From NCBI RefSeq assembly GCF_000367525.1, contig NZ_HF570956.1, positions 2,096,972-2,139,086 of the forward strand: a DNA stretch of 42,115 bases, read 5' to 3'. How positions within the stretch are numbered: the stretch's first letter is position 1; every line of letters starts with the position of its first letter. The DNA comes from Phycicoccus elongatus Lp2 (GTDB taxonomy: Bacteria; Actinomycetota; Actinomycetes; Actinomycetales; Dermatophilaceae). The translations under genes and the position numbers were made by a program. Shown here in pieces: positions 15,033 to 23,707 of the stretch. The notes below the pieces were generated by a model, which did no database searches, had not been told where the DNA came from, and saw only the letters and a list, made by a program, of their open reading frames with translations.

Positions 15033-16010
15033 GTGAACAGCACCCCGACGCCCGGGCCGGCTCCCTTGGCCGACCGCTCGAAGCTCCAGCGGTTCGCATG
15101 GCTGTCGATCGCCGCGGCGCTGGCCACCATCGTCCTCAAGACCGGCGCGTGGTGGATGACCGGGTCGGTCGGCCTGCTGTCCGATGCCGCCGAGTCGACG
15201 GTGAACCTGGTCGCTGCCATCGGAGCCCTCTTCGCACTGCGCATCGCCGCTCGACCGGCGGACGAGACGCATCACTACGGGCACACCAAGGCCGAGTTCT
15301 TCTCGGCCGCAGCCGAGGGCACGATGATCTTCGTCGCCGCGGCCTTCATCATCTGGAGCGCCATCCAGCGCATCATCGAGCCCCAACCGTTGGAGAACGT
15401 CGGCATCGGCCTGGGCATCTCGGTCCTGGCCTCGGTCGTCAACGGCCTGGTCGCCATGGTGCTCCTGCGCGCCGGCCGCCAGCACCGTTCGGTGACACTC
15501 GTCGCGGACGGCAAGCACCTGCTCACCGACGTCTGGACGTCGGCCGGCGTCGTCGCCGGCGTCGGCCTGGTGGCCCTCACCGGCATTGACCGCCTCGACC
15601 CGATCGTCGCCCTGCTCGTGGGCCTCAACATCATCTGGACCGGGTGGCGCCTCATGCAGGAGTCGGCCCACGGCCTGATGGATGCCGCTCTCCCCGAGGA
15701 GGAGAACATCCGGGTGTCGCAGATCCTGGCGCGCTTCGCGACCGACGAGGTCGCCTTTCACGGGCTGCGGACCCGCGCATCGGGCCACCGCGCCTTCGCC
15801 GACGTGCACGTCCTCGTCCCCGGCACGTGGACGGTCGCCCGGGGTCACGACCTCGTGGAGGACATCGAGGCCGCGCTGGCGCACGAGGTTCCCGACCTGA
15901 CCCTGAGCACGCACGTGGAACCGTCCGAGGATCCCCGCAGCTACGACGATTTCGAGGCCGAGTTCCCCGTGCCACCGCCCGGAATCAATCCAGACCGACC
16001 TGCTCCTTGA
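15033..16010 (+). CDS. Cation diffusion facilitator family transporter
   Basis: 325 residues from GTG 15033; an open frame starting at 14898 overlaps the tRNA and is rejected. Six membrane segments and a C-terminal cytoplasmic domain fit the CDF family, which exports divalent metals by proton antiport. Metal-site residues are visible: LSDAAESTVN in the second segment and ADGKHLLTDVW (HxxxD) in the fifth. The family motif THHYGHTKAEFFSA is also present. Zn or Fe/Mn/Co cannot be separated with confidence. The last 26 bp overlap the convergent gene. Confidence 0.9.
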   Translation: MNSTPTPGPAPLADRSKLQRFAWLSIAAALATIVLKTGAWWMTGSVGLLSDAAESTVNLVAAIGALFALRIAARPADETHHYGHTKAEFFSAAAEGTMIFVAAAFIIWSAIQRIIEPQPLENVGIGLGISVLASVVNGLVAMVLLRAGRQHRSVTLVADGKHLLTDVWTSAGVVAGVGLVALTGIDRLDPIVALLVGLNIIWTGWRLMQESAHGLMDAALPEEENIRVSQILARFATDEVAFHGLRTRASGHRAFADVHVLVPGTWTVARGHDLVEDIEAALAHEVPDLTLSTHVEPSEDPRSYDDFEAEFPVPPPGINPDRPAP

Positions 16011-16500
16011 CGTTGGCCAGGGCCGCATCGAGCGCCTCGCGGACGCCGGGATCGGTCGACCGCACGCCCTTGCCCAGCACCGCCTGAGTCAGCAGCCGCT
16101 GGGTCGCCAGGTCCTTGCGGACCACCACTCGGGCGCTTCCCTTGGTCCCAAGGTCGACCACCTCGACCAACACGACCGAGGCCTGTACTCGTGCCCGGAA
16201 ACTGATCGGGAACTCCGAGTCCAGATCGAAGGTCCATGTCTCGGTCGGTGAGCGGTCGACAAAGGTCACGACGAGCGCCGAGGTGTCGCGATCCCATCGG
16301 CCGCTGTCGACCAGGTGCCAGGGCATTGACCGGCGCACGCCGCCGGCCGCAGACACCACGTGGAGCCGCTCGACGCCGGCGACGACGGCCTCCCCGGTTC
16401 GTGTGTCGAGCGCCCAGTCCAGCGCCCGGTCACCCTCGAGTGCGGCCACGACGTTCGCAGGCGCCTGGGTGCGACGCAGTCCGGTCCACCGCAACCTCAT
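15985..16500 (-). CDS. Conserved hypothetical protein downstream of dnaG
   Basis: 171 residues, soluble, with no signal peptide. It has a beta-rich centre (ERLHVVSAAGGVRRSMPWHL and LVVTFVDRSPTETWTFDLD) and a helical C-terminus (VVRKDLATQRLLTQAVLGKG). I do not know its function. It overlaps the dnaG stop by 4 bp and so is translated as part of that operon. Confidence 0.75.
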   Translation of the reverse strand: MRLRWTGLRRTQAPANVVAALEGDRALDWALDTRTGEAVVAGVERLHVVSAAGGVRRSMPWHLVDSGRWDRDTSALVVTFVDRSPTETWTFDLDSEFPISFRARVQASVVLVEVVDLGTKGSARVVVRKDLATQRLLTQAVLGKGVRSTDPGVREALDAALANVKEQVGLD

Positions 16501-18467
16501 GCCGACTGCCCCTGACGCAATCTGGCCCGGGTCAACTCGAGGGCATGCAGGTCGGTGGTGATGCTCGCCATTCGGATCGGGTCTCCTGTCGGGTCATGTT
16601 GGAGGCGCCGCAGGGTCGCCGTCGCGTCCGCGATGCGGCGGCTCAGGTGGGAGTCGTGGACGCCGATGACCAGCGCGTCAAGGTAGCGCTGGGGCGGGTG
16701 GCCGGACTCAGGGTCCAGTCGCGTGGGCAGGGGTGCCACGCTCAACTCCTGCACCAGACCGCGCACGGGCAGCGGCACCGACTCGGTGACCGCAGACACC
16801 CACCCCTGGCTCGACCGGTTGACGCCGTCCCCGGCGATGGTGCGGATGCCGTCGAAGACGGCGGCATGCGCGGGCGCAGTGAAGGCCTCGACCGGGATGT
16901 CGGCGATCGTCTCGTCCGGGAAACGTGACCGATACTGCAGCAACGCCTGGAGGAGTTGTCGCTCGGCTCGCACGATCGGGTCCCGCAGGTCCGGCGGGCT
17001 CACCACCGCGGCCGCAGCAGCCGCCGCGACGGCGTCCTCCTCGGCCACCCCCTCCCCTCGGTATGCCGCGGGCTCGCCTCCCCCTCGCTCGCGGGCACCG
17101 TCGGGGGTCGGGACCGACGCCTTGCGCCCGGCCCGGACCACCTCCTGGCGCAGTTGCTCGATGTCGACGCCGAGCCAGCCGGCCACCGTCCGGATGTACT
17201 CCGGTCGCAACGCGGTGTCGCGGATCGCCCCGATGATGGGAGCGACCGCCTTCATCGCCTGCACTCGGCCCTCGGCGGTCTCCAGGTCGAAGCGCCGCAC
17301 CGTGGTACGCACGGCGAACTCGAACATCGGCACGGCGTCGTCGACGAGCGACTTGACCGCCTCCGGCCCCTTGCTCTGGCGCAACTCGCACGGGTCCATG
17401 CCGTCGGGGGCCACCGCCACGAAGGACTGGGCAGCCCAGCGCTGGTCCTCGCCGAAGGCCTTCATCGCCGCCTTCTGGCCCGCGGCGTCACCGTCGAAGG
17501 TGAAGACGACCCGCGCGGGTGCCCGGTCGGCCTCATCGCGCAGGATGCGGCGCAGGATCTTGATGTGGTCGACCCCGAAGGCCGTGCCACAGGTGGCGAC
17601 TGCGCCGTTCACCCCGGACAAATGGGCCGCCATGACATCGGTGTAGCCCTCGACGATGACGGCCTCCCGCTCACTGGCAATGGCCTTCTTGGCCAGGTCG
17701 AGGCCATAGAGCACCTGGCTCTTCTTGTAGATCGGTGTCTCTGCGGTGTTGAGGTACTTGGCCGGCATCCGGTCGTCGTCGAAGATTCGCCGTGCCCCGA
17801 ACCCGACGGTCGAGCCGGTGATGTCGCGGATCGGCCACAGCAGGCGCCCGCGGAACTTGTCGTAGAGACCGCGACTCCCCCTCGCGCACAGTCCCGCCAG
17901 CGTGAGTTCGTCCTCGGTGAATCCCTTGGCCCGCAGATGCCTGGCCAACTCGTCGCCGCCGCGCGGCGCGAAACCGACGCCGAACTGCGCGGCGCTCGCC
18001 CCGTTGAAGCCGCGCTCCCGCAGGAAGGCCCGACCGGCGCGCGCGTCGACGCGCGACATGTCGGCCAGCACCTCGCCATAGAACTCCTCCGCCACCCGAT
18101 GCGCGTCGAGCAGTCGCTGACGACGGCCCGTGCCGACGTCGTCGCGTCCGCGCGGCCCACCGTCCTCGTAGCGCAGTTCCATGCCGAGCTTGCCGGCCAG
18201 TCGCTCGATGGTCTCGGTGAAGGTCAGGTGCTCGGTCTTCTGGACGAAGGAGATGACGTCGCCGCCCTCACCGCATCCGAAGCAGTGATAGGTGCCCAGC
18301 GATGGCCGGACGTTGAAGCTCGGCGTCTTCTCGTCGTGGAAGGGACACAGGCCCTTGAGGGTCCCGATCCCGGCCGGGCGCAGGGTCACGTGCTCGCGGA
18401 CGATGTCCTCGATCGAGCTGCGCTCCTTGACCGTGGCCACGTCCTCGGCGTTGATCCGACCCGCCAC
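16497..18467 (-). CDS. dnaG: DNA primase DnaG
   Basis: 656 residues from GTG 18467, which has AAGGAGGG upstream; this decides against the longer frame to 18518. DnaG makes RNA primers at the replication fork. The N-terminal zinc ribbon uses Cys41/His44 (CPFHDEKTPSF) and Cys62/Cys65 (YHCFGCGEGGD). The TOPRIM core has EGYTDVMA and DGDAAG. The C-terminal DnaB-binding region is less conserved and follows an Ala-rich linker (about 480-500). It is encoded with dgt upstream, as in many actinobacteria. Confidence 0.95.
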   Translation of the reverse strand: MAGRINAEDVATVKERSSIEDIVREHVTLRPAGIGTLKGLCPFHDEKTPSFNVRPSLGTYHCFGCGEGGDVISFVQKTEHLTFTETIERLAGKLGMELRYEDGGPRGRDDVGTGRRQRLLDAHRVAEEFYGEVLADMSRVDARAGRAFLRERGFNGASAAQFGVGFAPRGGDELARHLRAKGFTEDELTLAGLCARGSRGLYDKFRGRLLWPIRDITGSTVGFGARRIFDDDRMPAKYLNTAETPIYKKSQVLYGLDLAKKAIASEREAVIVEGYTDVMAAHLSGVNGAVATCGTAFGVDHIKILRRILRDEADRAPARVVFTFDGDAAGQKAAMKAFGEDQRWAAQSFVAVAPDGMDPCELRQSKGPEAVKSLVDDAVPMFEFAVRTTVRRFDLETAEGRVQAMKAVAPIIGAIRDTALRPEYIRTVAGWLGVDIEQLRQEVVRAGRKASVPTPDGARERGGGEPAAYRGEGVAEEDAVAAAAAAAVVSPPDLRDPIVRAERQLLQALLQYRSRFPDETIADIPVEAFTAPAHAAVFDGIRTIAGDGVNRSSQGWVSAVTESVPLPVRGLVQELSVAPLPTRLDPESGHPPQRYLDALVIGVHDSHLSRRIADATATLRRLQHDPTGDPIRMASITTDLHALELTRARLRQGQSA

Positions 18468-18514
18468 TGACGCCCTCCTTGGGTATGCGGCGAGTCTAGG
18501 CGCTCCCCCCGACG

Positions 18515-19756
18515 TCAACTCCAGGCGCGATGGAGGTGGCGAGCCCGGGTGTCGGTCAGCGAGGCCACCTGATCAATGACGACCCGCAGCACCTCCTCCT
18601 CGCTCGTGGCGGCGTCATGGTCAGCGCGCAGGTCGCGATCGAGTCGCCCGGGGTCGGCACGGTATGCCGCGACGAGGGCGTTGATGACCTCCCGTTCGCC
18701 TGCCTGGACCTCGAGTCTGGCCCGGACGTTCATGACGAAGTGGGCAGCCACGGCCTTGAGGACGGCACACTCGGCCCTGGCCTCGACCGGGACGATGAGG
18801 TCGGCCTCGTGACGCACGAGAGCGCCCTGACCGTGAGCCTCACGAGTCGCCTCCTCGACCGACCGCACGAACCGACCAACGAGCCGCGAGGTCATGTCCT
18901 TCAGTCCGGCCAAGGCGCCGCGTGAGCCGTCGAAGGACTCGGGCACGGCTCCGGTCGCGAGGAGCCGCTCGAGGGCCGAGCCCAGATCGGCGACCGCGAG
19001 GTCCGCGGCATACGCGATCCGGGCGACGTCGAGCACCGCGCCCACGACGTCGGGGTCGCGCAGCGCACGCGGGTCCAACCTCCCGGAGGCAATCGCGTCC
19101 TCGACATCGTGGACGGAGTACGCCACATCGTCCGACCAATCCATGACCTCGGCCTCGAAGGACCGATGGCCCGCGGGCACACCATCGCGAAACCACGCGA
19201 AGACGTCGTGGTCGTCCTCGTAGACCCCGAACTTGCGCGTCGGACTCGGACCCTCACCGCGTCGCCACGGGTACTTGGTCGTCGCGTCGAGGGTGGCCCG
19301 GGTCAGATTGAGGCCGGCCGGAGAACCGTCGGGATGCGTGCGCTTGGCCTCCAGTCGCGTGAGGATGCGCAACGTCTGGGCATTCCCCTCGAAGCCACCG
19401 ATGTCGGCAGCAAGCGCGTCCAGGGCGGTCTCCCCGTTGTGACCGAAGGGGGGATGGCCCAGGTCGTGCGCGAGACAGGCACTGTCGACGACGTCGGCAT
19501 TGCATCCCAGCACGGCGCCGAACTCGCGACCGATCTGGGCGACCTCGAGGGAGTGCGTGAGCCGGTTGCGGACGAAGTCGTCGTCCCCGGGGGCCAACAC
19601 CTGGGTCTTGGCGGCGAGGCGACGCAGCGCAGCCGAGTGCACCAGACGGGCTCGGTCCCGTGCGAAGTCGTCCCGATCGGCACGCTTGTGCGCCGGGTCC
19701 TCGGCCACCCAGCGCTGGCGGTCGAACGCGCTGTACGGTTCAGGTGTCAGGCTCAC
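18515..19756 (-). CDS. dgt: Deoxyguanosinetriphosphate triphosphohydrolase-like protein
   Basis: 413 residues from GTG 19756 (AAGGA upstream). HD-domain metal ligands are present: His68 in RLTHSLEVAQIGRE, His97-Asp98 in CLAHDLGHPPFGHNGE, and a later Asp in WSDDVAYSVHDVEDA. It hydrolyses dGTP (or other dNTPs) to the nucleoside and triphosphate. It ends 47 bp before dnaG and starts within the stop of the YdeI-like gene (4-bp overlap). An open frame that runs on to 20365 is only a spurious extension. Confidence 0.93.
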   Translation of the reverse strand: MSLTPEPYSAFDRQRWVAEDPAHKRADRDDFARDRARLVHSAALRRLAAKTQVLAPGDDDFVRNRLTHSLEVAQIGREFGAVLGCNADVVDSACLAHDLGHPPFGHNGETALDALAADIGGFEGNAQTLRILTRLEAKRTHPDGSPAGLNLTRATLDATTKYPWRRGEGPSPTRKFGVYEDDHDVFAWFRDGVPAGHRSFEAEVMDWSDDVAYSVHDVEDAIASGRLDPRALRDPDVVGAVLDVARIAYAADLAVADLGSALERLLATGAVPESFDGSRGALAGLKDMTSRLVGRFVRSVEEATREAHGQGALVRHEADLIVPVEARAECAVLKAVAAHFVMNVRARLEVQAGEREVINALVAAYRADPGRLDRDLRADHDAATSEEEVLRVVIDQVASLTDTRARHLHRAWS

Positions 19757-20409
19757 GAATCCATCCTTGCAGCGGCCTGGGCGCCAGCGGCCGCAGCAGC
19801 GGCCCGCGCCACCCACGCCGGAGGCGTGCCATACCGCTGGAACTTGACGAGGCGTCCGGCGGCGCAGTCCTCGATGAGTTCGGCCAGGCGCTTGTCGCGG
19901 GTTGCCTCCTGCTTGGCGCTCACGATCCAGTGGGCGACGGCCTTCTTGTAGCCGGGGGTCGCGATCGCCCAGAACGCTGCGGCCGCCGGATTGGTCTCCA
20001 GTCGCTGCCGCCGCGCGTCGTCGAGATCGGTGATGTCCTGCTCGAAGGAGTAGGTTCCGGTGCGGTCCGCGCGCCGCCTCTCGAAGGCCGCGATTCCCGA
20101 TGGGTGCATGCGGCCCTGGGCGGTGAGCCGCTCGACGTGCGCGACGTTGGTCAGGCTCCACGTGCTTCCAGGCTTGCGGGGAGTCCAGCGCTGGCGACGC
20201 GTGTCGGCGTCGATGCCCTCGGACTTGCTGTCGATCCACCCAAAGCAGAGTGCTTCCGGCACCGCCTCGTCCCAGGTCAGGCCGCGCGGACTGACGTGCT
20301 TGGCATTCAGGCCCATCCAGATCTCGGTGGCGCTGTCGTGGTTGGCCTCGAGCCAGGCGCGCCACTGCGCGGCATCGGTGAAGAAGATGGCGTCCGCTCT
20401 CCCATTCAT
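19753..20409 (-). CDS. YdeI/OmpD-associated family protein
   Basis: 218 residues. The N-terminus DAIFFTDAAQWRAWLEANHD and the signature ALCFGWIDSKSEGIDADTRR, followed by RQRWTPRKPGSTWS, are characteristic of the YdeI/OmpD-associated (bacteriocin-protection-like) family. The C-terminus is an Ala-rich helix. The molecular role of the family is poorly known. Overlaps of 4 bp with both the upstream Lrp gene and dgt place it in the middle of one operon. Confidence 0.85.
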   Translation of the reverse strand: MNGRADAIFFTDAAQWRAWLEANHDSATEIWMGLNAKHVSPRGLTWDEAVPEALCFGWIDSKSEGIDADTRRQRWTPRKPGSTWSLTNVAHVERLTAQGRMHPSGIAAFERRRADRTGTYSFEQDITDLDDARRQRLETNPAAAAFWAIATPGYKKAVAHWIVSAKQEATRDKRLAELIEDCAAGRLVKFQRYGTPPAWVARAAAAAAGAQAAARMDS

Positions 20410-20936
20410 GGCTGCCTCCCGGCCGGGAGCAGTCCGGCGCCCCGGGTCGCTTCGAAGATCAGACTGGTCTCGGCGTGGACGACACCTGGCCGGTTGGCCA
20501 GGTGGTCCAGGACGAAGTTGCGCAGGGCATCGGAGCCAGTGGCTGCGACGTGGACGAGGAAGTCGTTGCCGCCGCTGGTGTTGTAGAGCGCGAGCACGCC
20601 GGGCACCTTGGCGACCTCGTCGCGGAAGGCCTCGACCTGGGTGCGGACGTGGCCACTGAAGCGGATCGCCACCATCGCCTCGACCGCGAAGCCGACGCTG
20701 GCCGCGTCGATGTCGGCGACAAACCCGCGCACGATCCCGCGCTCGGTCAAGGCACGCACCCGACCCGCGCAGGTCGACTCCGCCAGCCCGACATCGCGCG
20801 CGAGTGCCGCCACCGAACGCCGACCATCGGTCTGCAGCAACCGGAGCAGGTCGAGGTCGACCTCGTCGAGTGTCGGCGGTCGGACCGGCGGCGGCCCGGG
20901 CAGGAGGTCGCGGCGGGACTGAGGATTCCTCGGCAT
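20406..20936 (-). CDS. Lrp/AsnC-family regulator
   Basis: 176 residues. The N-terminal helix-turn-helix reads LDEVDLDLLRLLQTDGRRSV, then ALARDVGLAESTCAGRVRAL. The ligand-sensing RAM domain follows (VPGVLALYNTSGGNDFLVHV). Such regulators respond to amino acids and often control a divergent gene. Here that is a PLP-dependent sulfur amino-acid lyase starting 160 bp away, the same logic as MdeR/mdeA in pseudomonads. It also leads the ydeI-dgt-dnaG chain. Confidence 0.9.
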   Translation of the reverse strand: MPRNPQSRRDLLPGPPPVRPPTLDEVDLDLLRLLQTDGRRSVAALARDVGLAESTCAGRVRALTERGIVRGFVADIDAASVGFAVEAMVAIRFSGHVRTQVEAFRDEVAKVPGVLALYNTSGGNDFLVHVAATGSDALRNFVLDHLANRPGVVHAETSLIFEATRGAGLLPAGRQP

Positions 20937-21095
20937 GGCGTCGAGCGTAACCGTTCAGACCGGCGGAAGCCCACGGCATACCGGCCCACTGATCGAGGTT
21001 TCCCCGGGACTCTGGCGGAACGTCCGAGGAATCCGCTGCACTGGAGGTCAGGTGCCACGGGAGCAACGACGCTCCCCCGTCGGAGAGGACCCGCC

Positions 21096-22259
21096 ATGAC
21101 CACCGTCGACACCCGAGCCGTCCACGCCGGCCGTGAGGACCTGCGCGCCCTCGGCGTCCACGTGCCGCCCATCGACCTGTCCAGCACCTACCCGATCGGG
21201 GAGGTCGAGGCCGGTGGCCAGGCCTACGAGCAACTCGCGACCGGGCAGCGGCCCGAGGGTGTCGACACTCTGGTCTACCAGCGGCTGTGGAACCCCAACG
21301 TCGACCGCTTCGAGCGCGCCCTGGCCGACCTCGAGGGCGCGCAGGAATCGGTCGCCTTCGCCTCCGGCATGGCCGCCCTGAGCGCCACGTTGCTCGCGAC
21401 CGTGGCCGCCGGCCGACCACATGTCGTCGCCGTGCGCCCGCTCTACGGCGGCACAGACCACGTCCTGGCCACGGGACTGCTCGGCACGCGAGTCACCTGG
21501 GCAACGGCCGACACCGTCGCTGCCGCAATCACCGACGACACAGGCCTGATCGTCCTCGAGTCCCCGGCGAATCCCACCCTTGACCTCGTCGACATCGAGG
21601 CCGTCGTGGCACAGGCGGGCGAGGTGCCCGTCCTCGTCGACAACACCTTCGCGACTCCCGTGTTGCAGAACCCGATTCGCCACGGCGCCACCCTCGTGCT
21701 GCACTCGGCGACCAAATCGCTCGGTGGCCACGGCGACCTGCTCGGCGGGATCGTGGCCACGACCGGCGAGTGGGCGATGCGCCTGCGCCAGATCCGGGCC
21801 CTGACCGGTGGTCTTTTGCACCCGATGGCGGCCTACGAGTTCCACCGGGGTCTGCAGACGCTTCCCGTCCGGGTGCGTGCCGCTCAGGCCGGGGCGGAGA
21901 AGGTGGCCGCTTGGCTGAGCGCCCACCCGGCGATCTCCGCCGTCCACTACCCCGGGCTGGACGACCCGGCCGGGTTGGTCGGCCGCCAGATGCGTGGGCC
22001 CGGAGCCATGATGGCCTTCGCGGTGCGGGGTGGCTTCCACGCCGCCGCCACGGTGGCGGCCTCCTGCGAGCTCATCACGCACGCCGTGTCCCTCGGCGGC
22101 GTGGACTCGCTCATCCAGCACCCCGCGGCACTCACCCACCGCCCGGTCGCGGCAGAGGCCAAGCCCCACGCGGATGTCCTGCGCCTCTCGATCGGTCTCG
22201 AGGACCCCGAGGACATCGTCAACGACCTCGAGCAGGCCCTCTCCCGCGCCCACCCCTGA
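21096..22259 (+). CDS. Cys/Met metabolism PLP-dependent lyase (cystathionine/methionine gamma-lyase type)
   Basis: 387 residues of the Cys/Met metabolism PLP family. Visible motifs: LVYQRLWNPNVDRFERALADLE, shortened here to the YxRxxNPN phosphate contact; ASGMAALSA; VDNTFATPV with the PLP-binding Asp; and SATKSLGGHGD with the Schiff-base Lys. Members cleave or form C-S bonds (cystathionine gamma-lyase or synthase, methionine gamma-lyase, homocysteine-forming enzymes); which one cannot be told by eye. The divergent Lrp regulator suggests amino-acid-responsive catabolism. GGAGAGG lies before ATG 21096. Confidence 0.88.
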   Translation: MTTVDTRAVHAGREDLRALGVHVPPIDLSSTYPIGEVEAGGQAYEQLATGQRPEGVDTLVYQRLWNPNVDRFERALADLEGAQESVAFASGMAALSATLLATVAAGRPHVVAVRPLYGGTDHVLATGLLGTRVTWATADTVAAAITDDTGLIVLESPANPTLDLVDIEAVVAQAGEVPVLVDNTFATPVLQNPIRHGATLVLHSATKSLGGHGDLLGGIVATTGEWAMRLRQIRALTGGLLHPMAAYEFHRGLQTLPVRVRAAQAGAEKVAAWLSAHPAISAVHYPGLDDPAGLVGRQMRGPGAMMAFAVRGGFHAAATVAASCELITHAVSLGGVDSLIQHPAALTHRPVAAEAKPHADVLRLSIGLEDPEDIVNDLEQALSRAHP

Positions 22260-22260
22260 G

Positions 22261-22330
22261 GACAGTCGAGTGAGGAGAACACGCCGTGTGCGCCGAGTCG
22301 GACTCGGCGTGTTCTGCTCACTCGACTGTC
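22261..22330. terminator. Long bidirectional hairpin between lyase and dus
   Basis: Arms 22261-22286 and 22305-22330 match at 25 of 26 positions (GACAGTCGAGTGAG...). The 18-nt loop and arm edge contain a second inner palindrome, CGCCGAGT-CGG-ACTCGGCG. It lies 2 bp after the lyase stop and 41 bp from the convergent dus end, so it is a shared terminator. Confidence 0.85.
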
Positions 22331-22370
22331 GGGCCGAGGGTGTGTGAGCGGGCCGGAAGCGGGCTGCGGG

Positions 22371-23588
22371 TCAGCCGCCGGACACGTCGAGTTCGGCCTG
22401 GGCCACCAGCGCGCGCTGGACGTCGGTCAGCTCTTGGCTGTCCAACCACCCCTCCGGCAGGTGCACGACCCGCGGCGACCCGGCCCGCCCACGCTGGCCC
22501 TCGGCAGCCTCCCCCGGCCACGGTGCGTCCAGGTCCATCGTCCCGATGAGGTCATCGAGTGCCTGCAGCGAGTCGACCAACGCCAACTGGTTGCGCACGG
22601 ACGATCCCGCCGGGAAACCCTTGAGATACCACGCGATGTGCTTGCGGATGTCGCGGCAGCCCTTGACCTCGTCCTCGTAGAAGTCGACAAGGTATGCCGC
22701 ATGCCGCCGCAACGTGTCCGTCACCGTCCGCAGGTCGGGCCGGACCCGCACGTCGGACCCCGCGAAGGCAGCGGCCAGATCGGTGAACAGCCACGGGCGC
22801 CCCAGGCAGCCGCGCCCGACGACGACACCGTCGCACCCGGTCTCGGCCACCATCCGCAACGCATCCTCGGCCGACCAGATGTCGCCATTGCCGAGCACCG
22901 GCACCGACGTGACCGCCTCCCTGAGCCGCCCGATCGCCGACCAGTCGGCCTGTCCCGAATAGGCCTGCGCGGCCGTTCGCGCGTGCAGTGCGACCGCTGC
23001 CGCGCCCTCCCCCTCGGCGATCCGACCGGCCTCGAGGTAGGTCACATGTGCGTCGTCGATCCCGACGCGCATCTTCACGGTGACCGGCACGGCATACGGA
23101 TCGGCCTCTCGCACAACGGAAGCCACGATGGAACGGAAGAGCTCGGTCTTCCACGGGATCGCCGAACCGCCACCCTTACGGGTCACCTTGGGGACGGGGC
23201 AGCCGAAGTTGAGGTCGATGTGGTCGGCACGATCCTCGCTGACGAGGATCCGCGCCGCCTGCCCGGCCGTCACCGGATCGACCGAATAGAGCTGGACCGA
23301 CCGCGGGCGCTCCTCGGGGCCGTGCGAGATGAGCCGCATCGTGAGCTCGTTGCGCTCGACGAGGGCTCGCGAGGTCACCATCTCGTTCACATACAGGCTG
23401 CTCGCCCCGCTGAGGCCCCCGGCGTCCAGGCCCTCCGAACCGAACTCGCGACAGATCCGCCGGAACGCTCGGTTCGTGATGCCGGCCATCGGCGCCAGCA
23501 CGACCGGCGACTCGATGACATGCCGCCCGATGTGCAGGGGCGGCAGGACCGGTGCGGTGGTGGTGGAGGTGGTGGCGAGCGCAGTCAT
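22371..23588 (-). CDS. dusB: tRNA-dihydrouridine synthase (DusB type)
   Basis: 405 residues from ATG 23588; an in-frame ATG at 23609 is an alternative. It is an FMN-dependent TIM barrel that reduces uridine in tRNA D-loops. Seen: the N-terminal LAPMAGITNRAFRRICREFG, the catalytic Cys in NFGCPVPKVTRKGGGSA, VTVKMRVG and LHARTAAQAYSGQADW with the flavin-site Lys and His, and GRGCLGRPWLF at the phosphate end. The C-terminal helical RNA-binding domain is present. The placement as DusB-like reflects actinobacteria usually having one Dus of this kind. Confidence 0.92.
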   Translation of the reverse strand: MTALATTSTTTAPVLPPLHIGRHVIESPVVLAPMAGITNRAFRRICREFGSEGLDAGGLSGASSLYVNEMVTSRALVERNELTMRLISHGPEERPRSVQLYSVDPVTAGQAARILVSEDRADHIDLNFGCPVPKVTRKGGGSAIPWKTELFRSIVASVVREADPYAVPVTVKMRVGIDDAHVTYLEAGRIAEGEGAAAVALHARTAAQAYSGQADWSAIGRLREAVTSVPVLGNGDIWSAEDALRMVAETGCDGVVVGRGCLGRPWLFTDLAAAFAGSDVRVRPDLRTVTDTLRRHAAYLVDFYEDEVKGCRDIRKHIAWYLKGFPAGSSVRNQLALVDSLQALDDLIGTMDLDAPWPGEAAEGQRGRAGSPRVVHLPEGWLDSQELTDVQRALVAQAELDVSGG

Positions 23589-23707
23589 GACCGATCCATT
23601 GTCCGGCATTCAGCGGGCAGGGAGTGACGAGACCACTCGCGCCAGGAGGTTCACCGTCTTGGGGGCGTGTCCCCTTCCGGCGGATGCCGGCGATGCGAGG
23701 CCTGAGC

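Noticed and set aside
18515-20365. A 616-codon frame fusing dgt to upstream sequence
   Set aside because: The upstream part is the out-of-frame YdeI-like gene; GTG 19756 with AAGGA and the family N-terminus mark the true dgt start.
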